Shown: positions 1 to 5,367 of the stretch, in pieces | How positions within the stretch are numbered: position 1 is the stretch's first letter | How the letters are laid out: every line of letters starts with the position of its first letter | Source of the DNA: Gammaproteobacteria bacterium | GTDB lineage: Bacteria > Pseudomonadota > Gammaproteobacteria > Magnimaribacterales > Magnimaribacteraceae | Reading direction: 5' to 3' | DNA: 5,367 bases | NCBI GenBank assembly: GCA_002730855.1 | Contig: PCBA01000003.1 | Coordinates: 6,236-11,602 of the forward strand | The notes under the pieces: model-generated | Database searches by the model: none | Told to the model about the DNA's origin: nothing | What the model saw: the letters and a program-made list of their open reading frames with translations, nothing else | Made by a program: the position numbers and the translations under genes

Positions 1-262
1 AGATTCTACTACATCTAATAATGGGTTTATAAACTTTCAGAAATATTGTACAGCTTGTCATGGTTCAGACGGAAAAGGTATATCGGCATTGGGATCTCCA
101 GACTTAACAAATGAACTTTGGTTATACGGTAATTCTAGGTCGAGAATAGAAGACGTTATATCTAAAGGCAGAAAAGGAATTATGCCACCTTTTAAAGATA
201 AGTTGGGTCATGACAAGGTTCATATATTGACTGCTTATGTAAAGAGCTTAAGTGAGGAATAA
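1..262 (+). CDS. ccoP: Cytochrome c oxidase cbb3-type subunit III, C-terminal heme domain (partial)
   Basis: This is the 3' end of the diheme c-type cytochrome subunit of cbb3 oxidase, which passes electrons from periplasmic cytochrome c or the bc1 complex to CcoO and CcoN. The open frame enters at base 2, runs 86 codons and stops with TAA at 260-262. A CxxCH heme-attachment motif (CTACH, bases 47-61) is followed by GSPDLTNELWLYG, the loop typical of the second CcoP heme domain (often GAPNLTDDxWLYG). IMPPF follows, and its methionine (bases 182-184) is the expected distal heme ligand. The protein ends SLSEE shortly after the final helix, as usual. The N-terminal membrane anchor and first heme domain lie outside the window. 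The ccoGHIS genes directly downstream support the assignment over a generic cytochrome c. Confidence 0.95.
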   Translation, partial: DSTTSNNGFINFQKYCTACHGSDGKGISALGSPDLTNELWLYGNSRSRIEDVISKGRKGIMPPFKDKLGHDKVHILTAYVKSLSEE

Positions 263-282
263 ATTGATAAACCAAAGAACTT

Positions 283-1683
283 ATGGAACATATGAATCAA
301 AACAACTTAATTGATTCAAGAACTTTAAATCTTTATGAAAAACAAGAAAAAATTTACACCAGAAGGATGGATGGTTTCTTTCAAAGAATCCAATTATTCA
401 CTGGCTGGCCTTTTTTATTTGCTTTTTTTATTACCCCTTGGCTAACAATTGATAACAGACAGGCAGTTTTATTTGATCTAGTAGAAACAAAGTTCTATAT
501 ATATTGGATCACCTTTTGGCCTCAAGATTTTATTCTTCTTTCATGGAGCTTAATCTTTGCTGCTTTTCTTCTTTTTTTTATAACTAATTTAATAGGGAGG
601 GTTTGGTGTGGTTATACATGTCCACAAACAATATGGACTGCAATTTTTACCTGGGCAGAACAACTAGCTGAGGGTAATAGAAACCAAAGAATAAAGTTAG
701 ATAAATCTAATTTAACCCTTAACAAAATTCTTAAAAAGACAACTAAACATTCTATGTGGATATGCTTTGCATTATTTACCTCAATAACTTTCGTCTCTTA
801 CTTTTACGGGCTATATGAGATGAGCTATGACGCTTGGAACTTAAATCTCAGCTCGCCAGTTGTTTTTTGGTTAGTCTTTTTTACATTAGCTACTTACTTC
901 AATGCAGGCTGGATGAGAGAGCAACTGTGCAAATATATTTGTCCTTATGCAAGATTTCAATCTTCTATGTTTGATGAAGATACTCTTATCGTTTCTTATG
1001 ATGAGTGCAGAGGTGAAATAAGAGGGCCTAGAAAAAAAAACCTAAAACCTAAAGATCTTGGTGATTGCGTTGATTGTAGTGTTTGTGTGCAAGTATGTCC
1101 TGTGGGAATAGACATCAGAGATGGCCTCCAATACGAATGCACAAATTGTGCAAGATGCATTGACGCTTGCAACTCTGTCATGAACAAAATGGACTATAAA
1201 AAAGGGTTAATTTCATACACTACATTAAGTCAGCTTAAAGGGAAGTCATTCACTTGGAAAAGACCAAAGCTAGTAGGATATGGGTTAGCGGTAATTACCA
1301 TGTTGATATCCATCTCCGTATTGCTTATTTCTAGACCCTTAGTCCATTTAGATATTTTAAGAGACAGAAATTTGTTATACCAAGAGGTTTCAGGAGGCTA
1401 TATACAAAATTCATATAAACTAAACATCTTGAACATGAGCGAGCATGATAATTATTTCACTTTAAAAATTACAGGGTTAAAAAAAATATCGATAGTACCC
1501 GAATCTGAGATCTTTATTCAAGCTGGCACTGCTAAAAATGTAGCTATTAATGTAATTACTGATCCAGATCAACTCAACAACTTAATAACAAAAATACTAA
1601 TATCGGCTACTTCAACTGATAACAAATTAGTGGCCGAAGCAGAAAGTAGATTTATAGGTCCATCCAGCATTCAAGAAATATGA
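283..1683 (+). CDS. ccoG: Cytochrome c oxidase accessory protein CcoG (polyferredoxin, probable cupric reductase)
   Basis: CcoG/FixG is a membrane iron-sulfur protein needed for cbb3 oxidase maturation. In Rhodobacter it has been reported to reduce Cu(II) to Cu(I) for the CuB site. This 466-residue protein has the usual family length. It opens with the family signature LYEKQEKIYTRRMDGFFQRI (18-37). Hydrophobic spans lie near 37-55, 84-104, 155-175, 192-206 and 332-350. The conserved membrane cysteine motifs are WCGYTCP (108-114) and C216-x3-C220-P. Two 4Fe-4S clusters are expected from C262, C265, C268, C272-P and C286, C289, C292, C296. The last ~110 residues after the final span match the Ig-like FixG C-terminal domain. 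The gene starts 20 bases after ccoP. ATG 283 is the first possible start, since an in-frame TAA lies at 268-270; ATG 292 is an alternative, and neither has a clear Shine-Dalgarno motif. It overlaps ccoH by four bases. Confidence 0.97.
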   Translation: MEHMNQNNLIDSRTLNLYEKQEKIYTRRMDGFFQRIQLFTGWPFLFAFFITPWLTIDNRQAVLFDLVETKFYIYWITFWPQDFILLSWSLIFAAFLLFFITNLIGRVWCGYTCPQTIWTAIFTWAEQLAEGNRNQRIKLDKSNLTLNKILKKTTKHSMWICFALFTSITFVSYFYGLYEMSYDAWNLNLSSPVVFWLVFFTLATYFNAGWMREQLCKYICPYARFQSSMFDEDTLIVSYDECRGEIRGPRKKNLKPKDLGDCVDCSVCVQVCPVGIDIRDGLQYECTNCARCIDACNSVMNKMDYKKGLISYTTLSQLKGKSFTWKRPKLVGYGLAVITMLISISVLLISRPLVHLDILRDRNLLYQEVSGGYIQNSYKLNILNMSEHDNYFTLKITGLKKISIVPESEIFIQAGTAKNVAINVITDPDQLNNLITKILISATSTDNKLVAEAESRFIGPSSIQEI

Positions 1684-2171
1684 TGAGAACTAAAACTATA
1701 GGCGCAAATAAATGGATTCTATTCATTATATTTATACCTTTTTCTGCTGTTCTTTTCGGAATCTTAATGTTTGTAGCAGCACATATTTATAAAGATGACT
1801 TAGTGGTAGATGATTATTACAAAGAAGGTCTGTCAATAAACACAATATTAACTAGAGAAAATTTATCAAAAGAAATGGATATTTATCTAGAGTTAATGAA
1901 TATAACAAAACGAAGAGCAGAATTTCAATTAGATAATATTCAGGACCATAAAGTTCTCCTGTCTTTTCATCATGTTTCAGATAAACAAAAAGATAAAGAA
2001 TTTATACTTTTGCATGAAGGTGGCTATAAATATACTTCTCATAATCCTCAGTTAATCAGTATTCTACAAAATGATGGTGTGTGGAATATAGAATTAACAG
2101 GAAGTAATAGGGAATGGAGTCTAAAAAAAAGAATTGTAACTCCAGCAAGAGATTTAGTAATTAAACCTTAA
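1680..2171 (+). CDS. ccoH: Cytochrome oxidase assembly protein CcoH (FixH family)
   Basis: CcoH/FixH is a small membrane protein that, in studied proteobacteria, contacts the cbb3 complex during assembly and is required for its stability; its biochemical role is not settled. The 163-residue protein has one N-terminal membrane span (about 12-35), followed by DDLVVDDYYKEGLSIN (39-54), the most conserved FixH stretch. A soluble beta-rich C-terminal part predicted to face the periplasm completes it. Size and topology fit the family, and I see no cofactor-binding cysteines. The start ATG (1680-1682) sits in an ATGA overlap with the ccoG stop TGA (1681-1683), which suggests translational coupling. 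A second ATG directly after it (1683) is an equally possible start and would remove one residue. The position between ccoG and ccoI is the canonical one for this gene. Confidence 0.93.
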   Translation: MMRTKTIGANKWILFIIFIPFSAVLFGILMFVAAHIYKDDLVVDDYYKEGLSINTILTRENLSKEMDIYLELMNITKRRAEFQLDNIQDHKVLLSFHHVSDKQKDKEFILLHEGGYKYTSHNPQLISILQNDGVWNIELTGSNREWSLKKRIVTPARDLVIKP

Positions 2172-2173
2172 AT

Positions 2174-4330
2174 GTGAGTATGATTCCTATAGAAGTTGAA
2201 GAAAATGTACAACAAAATAGTGTAGGCAATTTTACTATTTCTCTGTTTGTCCCTAGCATTAAATGTGCTGCATGTTCATCACTCATAAAAAAATCATTAG
2301 ATGACGTCCCAGGCATTAATCAAGTGGACATAAATTTAGGTGAAAAGAGTGTATTTTTAGACTTTCAAGACAGAGCTATCATTAAAAAAATATACAAGAT
2401 ATTAGACCGTCTCGACTTTAAACCAATTATTGCAAATACGGCAAATCTAGATAATCCATTAAAACTAGAAAATAAATCGTACATATCTAAAATTGGAGTT
2501 GCTGGCATAGGGATGATGCAGGTTATGATGTATTCTTTTTCGGGCTACTTTTCTGGACCTGACGGCATAGAAGAATCCTATAAAATTCTTTTTAGATGGG
2601 CAAGTTTAATAATGACTATTCCTGTATTTATGTACAGCGCATCAACTTTTTTAATTGGAGCATACAGAGATCTAAAAAACATACATTTTGGTATGGATGT
2701 GCCAATAGCCTTGGCAATAACAGCTTCATTTCTTCTAAGCTTACACAATACTCTAATGAATACTGGTGAAGTCTATTATGATTCTGTTTGTATGTTTACC
2801 TTTTTTCTTTTAATTGGAAGATATGTAGAATTTCTATCGAGAAATAAATTTCAAAAGAGCAAAGGGCTTATAGATAACCTTTTACCTAATTACGTAAGGG
2901 TTAGCAGAAAACCAGAAGAATTTAAACCTATAGAAGAATTAAACATAGGTAATACTGTTTATTTACAAGCAGGGGAAACTATTCCGTGTGATGGAAAACT
3001 AATAGATGGTATTTCTTCAGCCAACGAGTCTGCTTTTACAGGTGAAGCAATGCCAGTTGTGAAAACTATTGGAGATAGAGTGTTAGCAGGAACTAAAAAT
3101 CTAGAAAATAATATTACCGTAAAAGTTACTAAAGATCGTAAAGAGTATCTAATAAATGATATTAAAGAGCTATTTAATAAATCAAGTTTCTATAAGCCGT
3201 CTTTTTCTATTCTTGTAGATAAGATTGCAGGGCATTTTGTTGCGATTGTTCTTATAGCTAGCTTAGCTAGTTGTTTGTATTGGTTTTATAAAGGAGATCC
3301 TTTTTGGTTAAGCATTGGTTTAACTGTGCTTGTAGTATCCTGTCCTTGCGCATTATCTTTAGCCACACCCATCGCATATACCGTTGCTACAACAACTTTA
3401 AGAAAAAATGGCATTATTCTTAAAGAGGGCACATTTATTGAGAAATTAGCTCAAATAGATAGTATTGCTTTTGATAAGACTGGGACGTTAACAAAAGGAG
3501 ATATCAAAATTTCAAAAACTATAATTTTAGGCGATCTTTCGTTAAATAAAGTCATCAATATAGCTGCCTCCCTAGAACAATATAACGATCATCCTGTTGC
3601 AAATGCTTTTGGAGTAGGGGACTTGCCATTATCTAACTATCAAAATTTTCCAGGAAAGGGGGTATCAGGAGAAATTGAAGGTGTTGTTTATAAGTTAGGT
3701 ATTCCAGAATTTTCATTTGATAACAATCTGTTAAGTCCAGACTTATCAGGAATGTGGGTCTTGCTTGCATCTTCGAAACCTTTAGCTTGGTTTAGGCTTG
3801 AAGATTCTATTAAAAAAGAGGCTTTCAAAACTATTAACAAGATTAAAGATTTAGGTTTTCATCTAAGCTTATTAACTGGCGATTCTTCTGATCAGGGTAA
3901 AAAAATAGGAGACTTTCTTGGCATAAGGAATACTAAGACTAATTTAACACCAGAGCAAAAGGTAGAAGCTGTATTAGAACTGCAAAGTAAGAATCAAAAT
4001 GTATTGTTAGTTGGAGATGGCATAAATGATATAGGGGCTATGGGAGTTTCAAATACCTCTATTGCAATCAAACCAGTAGACATATCTGTTCAGTCTTCTT
4101 CTGATGCTATCTTGCTTGGAGGAAATTTAAAGTCCATAGTCTTTGCTCTCAAATTTTCTAAAAAAGTTAAAAGAATTCTTACCAGTAATATTGCATGGGC
4201 AGTTGGATATAACATTACTGCTATTCCTTTAGCAATGGCTGGATATATCTTGCCATGGATGGCAGCACTAGGAATGTCTTTAAGCTCTATGGTGGTTGTA
4301 TTTAATTCTTACAGGCTTAATTCAAAATAA
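2174..4330 (+). CDS. ccoI: Copper-translocating P1B-type ATPase CcoI (FixI)
   Basis: CcoI is an inner-membrane ATPase that moves Cu(I) toward the periplasmic side for insertion into the CuB centre of CcoN. The 718-residue protein starts with a heavy-metal-associated domain (about 20-90) bearing CAAC at 31-34. Spans lie near 108-124, 142-162, 174-191, 201-219, 354-372, 379-397, 671-688 and 691-710. All core motifs are present: TGE (289-291), intramembrane CPC (390-392), DKTGT with phosphorylated D434, HP (473-474), TGD (568-570), GDGIND (614-619), YN (679-680) and MSxSS (701-705), the FixI-type C-terminal signature. MDVPIALA (174-181) is also characteristic. The start is GTG 2174 or ATG 2180, two or eight bases after ccoH; neither has a clear ribosome site. 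An in-frame TAA at 2162-2164 blocks extension, so the cysteine-rich leader common in gammaproteobacterial CcoI is absent. The stop shares one base with the ccoS start. Confidence 0.96.
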   Translation: MSMIPIEVEENVQQNSVGNFTISLFVPSIKCAACSSLIKKSLDDVPGINQVDINLGEKSVFLDFQDRAIIKKIYKILDRLDFKPIIANTANLDNPLKLENKSYISKIGVAGIGMMQVMMYSFSGYFSGPDGIEESYKILFRWASLIMTIPVFMYSASTFLIGAYRDLKNIHFGMDVPIALAITASFLLSLHNTLMNTGEVYYDSVCMFTFFLLIGRYVEFLSRNKFQKSKGLIDNLLPNYVRVSRKPEEFKPIEELNIGNTVYLQAGETIPCDGKLIDGISSANESAFTGEAMPVVKTIGDRVLAGTKNLENNITVKVTKDRKEYLINDIKELFNKSSFYKPSFSILVDKIAGHFVAIVLIASLASCLYWFYKGDPFWLSIGLTVLVVSCPCALSLATPIAYTVATTTLRKNGIILKEGTFIEKLAQIDSIAFDKTGTLTKGDIKISKTIILGDLSLNKVINIAASLEQYNDHPVANAFGVGDLPLSNYQNFPGKGVSGEIEGVVYKLGIPEFSFDNNLLSPDLSGMWVLLASSKPLAWFRLEDSIKKEAFKTINKIKDLGFHLSLLTGDSSDQGKKIGDFLGIRNTKTNLTPEQKVEAVLELQSKNQNVLLVGDGINDIGAMGVSNTSIAIKPVDISVQSSSDAILLGGNLKSIVFALKFSKKVKRILTSNIAWAVGYNITAIPLAMAGYILPWMAALGMSLSSMVVVFNSYRLNSK

Positions 4331-4473
4331 TGGAAGTTGTATTTTTATTAATACCTATAAGCATTATTATAATTTTCCTTACCATATGGGCTTTTGTATG
4401 GTCTGTTGAGAATGATCAATTTGAAAATCTTGATAAGGAAGCAGAAAGAATATTGAGTGAAGAAGATAGATAG
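4330..4473 (+). CDS. ccoS: Cbb3-type oxidase assembly protein CcoS
   Basis: This small gene encodes 47 residues and ends with TAG at 4471-4473. It starts MEVVFLLIPISIII, has one membrane span (about 3-25) containing WAFVWSV (20-26), and continues with NDQFENLDKEAERIL. The span, then a QF-x2-LD turn, then a small acidic tail ending in RIL is the CcoS pattern. In Rhodobacter, CcoS is needed for the cbb3 complex to receive its binuclear-centre cofactors (heme b and CuB), although the complex still forms without it; the mechanism is unknown. The ATG overlaps the ccoI stop by one base (TAATG, 4328-4332), which implies coupled translation. No ribosome site is seen apart from that coupling. It is the last gene of the ccoGHIS set here and faces a convergent gene 15 bases away. 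Confidence 0.93.
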   Translation: MEVVFLLIPISIIIIFLTIWAFVWSVENDQFENLDKEAERILSEEDR

Positions 4474-4488
4474 AGTAGGGGAAGTGAT

Positions 4489-5085
4489 TTAGTCAGTAAA
4501 TACTGGCATAGCACCCATTTCCCAAAGAATAACTGTAATGCCTAATAATGCTGCGCACATAACGAGTCCAACAGCCATCATGGCACTAGCATATAAAAAG
4601 CCTTGTTCTTTAGGTATATCAAACATTATTGGAACTCCAATATATACAAGATAGATGGTGGTACAAGCAGCTGTACAAGCTAAAAGAATATCTAACCAGA
4701 GTATTGGATAAAGACCTGTAATTCCAATTAAGAACATAGGGGTACAAGCAAAAGCAGAGATTGATACTCCTTTACTTATCGTGGATTTAGTAGCTCCATA
4801 TGTACCAGACATCCAATGGAACATAAAACCTAAAAAAAGGATACCAGATAAAATACTAAGATAAAAAAGAGTCATTATCTGGAAAGAGCTTTCGGCGGTC
4901 AGTTTAATAGTGTGATCATTTATGATCCATCCAACTCTAGTAGCCCCGTAATGCCATGATAAAACTGGTATAAGAGATATAAAGCATACAAATCTTAAGT
5001 AGAGACTAATAATACTGTAATCACTATCTCTAATTGTGCTCCATGTATCCTTTGGGGAGATAAATAGATTTAGAATGTGATTCAT
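4489..5085 (-). CDS. YIP1-family integral membrane protein, function unknown
   Basis: This is a 198-residue membrane protein with about five hydrophobic spans (near 25-46, 68-93, 106-124, 127-150 and 163-187). The N-terminus MNHILNLFISPKDTWSTIRD is the recurrent opening of bacterial YIP1-domain proteins, in which a short LF-x-P-x-x-x-W-x-x-I segment precedes the first span. The FMFHWMSGTYGATKS segment (87-101) before the third span also fits. The biochemical role of bacterial YIP1 proteins is not established, so no function is assigned. Cysteines C34, C114, C137, C141 and C176 lie in or near spans; C137 and C141 are one helical turn apart, but I do not claim metal binding. ATG at 5085-5083 is preceded by TTAAAG and no strong ribosome site. 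The gene converges on ccoS and diverges from the hydroxylase gene, so it has its own promoter. A tentative FNR-like element lies upstream. Confidence 0.8.
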   Translation of the reverse strand: MNHILNLFISPKDTWSTIRDSDYSIISLYLRFVCFISLIPVLSWHYGATRVGWIINDHTIKLTAESSFQIMTLFYLSILSGILFLGFMFHWMSGTYGATKSTISKGVSISAFACTPMFLIGITGLYPILWLDILLACTAACTTIYLVYIGVPIMFDIPKEQGFLYASAMMAVGLVMCAALLGITVILWEMGAMPVFTD

Positions 5086-5131
5086 ATGCTTTAATCTTTT
5101 TATCGAACATAAGCTCGATTCATTAGTTTAA

Positions 5132-5139
5132 ATCTTATA
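5132..5139 (-). promoter_or_regulatory. Candidate -10 element for the YIP1-family gene
   Basis: Read on the minus strand this is TATAAGAT, which contains two overlapping -10-like hexamers (TATAAG and TAAGAT) about 46 bases upstream of the YIP1 start codon. There is no -35 box at the standard 16-18 base spacing. That is either compatible with activator-dependent initiation from the FNR-like dyad upstream or a sign that the match is fortuitous in AT-rich sequence. The element lies inside the TCTTATAAGA palindrome. Confidence 0.25.
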
Positions 5140-5158
5140 AGAACACTCAATTAAAAAT

Positions 5159-5172
5159 ATGACTTAGATCAA
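5159..5172. promoter_or_regulatory. Candidate FNR/Anr (anaerobox) binding site
   Basis: ATGACTTAGATCAA matches the FNR/Anr consensus TTGAT-N4-ATCAA at eight of ten defined positions, with one perfect half-site (ATCAA, 5168-5172). FNR-type regulators commonly control cbb3 genes and other low-oxygen functions, so such a site beside this cluster is plausible. The dyad can work in either direction. On the plus strand AATGAT (5195-5200, four of six matches to TATAAT) lies where a -10 box would be if the dyad were centred at -41.5. On the minus strand TATAAG or TAAGAT (5139-5132) lies one to three bases closer than ideal. In AT-rich DNA an 8/10 match can arise by chance, and no regulator gene is visible here. 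Confidence 0.4.
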
Positions 5173-5284
5173 CTTGTAAGTATTCTTTTAGTGGAATGAT
5201 GACTTGATGAAGCAAATAATAGCTCCTACGAGAATAAATAATGATCAATAGGTGAAAATCCCTAAACAATCTGCCGATTTATAA

Positions 5285-5367
5285 ATGACGGGAGAGACAA
5301 ATAAATTTGATATAGCAATAATTGGAGCAGGGCCTGCAGGCTTAAGTTTTGCTCTTGGTTTAGCAAA
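5285..5367 (+). CDS. FAD-dependent monooxygenase, UbiH/UbiF/UbiM-like, N-terminus (partial)
   Basis: The first 27 codons of this gene are present before the window ends. After seven polar residues comes FDIAIIGAGPAGLSFALGLA, a beta-alpha-beta Rossmann fold with the GxGxxG dinucleotide motif at residues 14-19 (GAGPAG), which binds the ADP part of FAD. The wording resembles ubiquinone-biosynthesis hydroxylases of the UbiH/UbiF/UbiI/UbiM group, but other FAD-dependent monooxygenases and geranylgeranyl-reductase-like proteins share this N-terminus, so no symbol is given. ATG 5285 is the earliest possible start because an in-frame TAA lies directly before it (5282-5284). There is no ribosome site in the AT-rich sequence just upstream. 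If it is a quinone hydroxylase, it would act in the same respiratory chain as the neighbouring oxidase. Confidence 0.6.
   Translation, partial: MTGETNKFDIAIIGAGPAGLSFALGLA

Larger units (their letters stand above)
5086..5284. other. Divergent intergenic spacer with palindromic elements
   Basis: This 199-base noncoding stretch lies between the starts of the divergent YIP1 and hydroxylase genes and should hold both promoters. The ATG triplets I checked on the plus strand (5159, 5196 and 5241) are each followed by a stop within a few codons, so I see no small gene. Visible structure includes the inverted repeat ATCGA/TCGAT (5102-5106 and 5115-5119), the perfect 10-base palindrome TCTTATAAGA (5133-5142), an FNR-like dyad (5159-5172), and a weak TAGG/CCTA hairpin (5249-5252 and 5261-5264). 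I see no RNA gene or convincing riboswitch. Confidence 0.75.

Noticed and set aside
1032..1040. Run of nine A residues in ccoG, a possible slippage or frameshift site
   Set aside because: The reading frame continues intact through the ferredoxin domain, and similar A runs occur elsewhere in this AT-rich window; nothing indicates phase variation.
996..1187. Minus-strand open frame of 63 codons inside ccoG
   Set aside because: It is antisense to the cysteine-rich ferredoxin domain of ccoG, has no recognisable features of its own, and the sense frame is a clear conserved protein.
3255..3271. Inverted repeat CTAGC-TTA-GCTAG inside ccoI
   Set aside because: It falls in codons for alternating Ile/Leu, Ala and Ser of a membrane span (IASLAS), so codon composition explains the repeat; there is no T-tract or other sign of function.
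4492..4507. Six-pair stem with AAAT loop at the ccoS/YIP1 junction as an intrinsic terminator
   Set aside because: The stem is short, includes a G-U pair that becomes a mismatch on the minus strand, and has no T-tract on either strand.
5235..5248. Second possible FNR-like dyad, TAAAT-N4-ATCAA
   Set aside because: Only the right half-site fits; the left half matches three of five bases, which is expected often in AT-rich DNA.
5249..5276. GGTGAAAATCC followed by CTGCC, reminiscent of part of a cobalamin riboswitch
   Set aside because: The remaining conserved core (the GCAACTGT-like segment, the P3-P6 arms and the full B12 box in the right order) is missing and the arms do not pair beyond four bases, so I treat the resemblance as chance.

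Overview
This window is the accessory half of a cbb3-type cytochrome c oxidase locus in an AT-rich proteobacterium (GC roughly one third, judged by eye). The gene order ccoP-ccoG-ccoH-ccoI-ccoS, a YIP1-family membrane protein next door, and the start of a ubiquinone-type flavin hydroxylase all point to Gammaproteobacteria. Low GC, near-zero spacing inside the operon and the lack of Shine-Dalgarno motifs suggest a streamlined, probably marine lineage of the SAR86 kind. That placement is an inference, because the window contains no phylogenetic marker.

Layout. Positions 1-262 hold the 3' end of ccoP, the last heme c domain of the diheme oxidase subunit. After 20 bases come four tightly packed genes on the plus strand: ccoG (283-1683), a polyferredoxin and probable cupric reductase; ccoH/fixH (1680-2171), a single-span assembly factor; ccoI/fixI (2174-4330), a Cu(+) P1B-type ATPase; and ccoS (4330-4473), a 47-residue membrane peptide. 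A convergent minus-strand gene for a YIP1-family five-span membrane protein (4489-5085) ends only 15 bases from ccoS. The only sizeable noncoding stretch is 5086-5284. It separates this gene from a divergent, truncated FAD-dependent hydroxylase gene (from 5285) and contains an FNR/Anr-like inverted repeat.

How the genes work together. CcoN, CcoO, CcoQ and CcoP form the high-affinity terminal oxidase used at low oxygen. From established knowledge of the family, CcoG and CcoI supply reduced copper for the CuB centre of CcoN, and CcoH and CcoS are needed for a stable, cofactor-loaded complex. All four maturation genes look intact.

I see no mobile element, CRISPR array, tRNA or rRNA, and no convincing undescribed system. 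The points most worth a second look are a CcoI that cannot carry the extra N-terminal cysteine-rich domain usual in gammaproteobacterial homologues, the FNR-like site in the divergent spacer, and the linkage of an uncharacterised YIP1 protein to the oxidase cluster.
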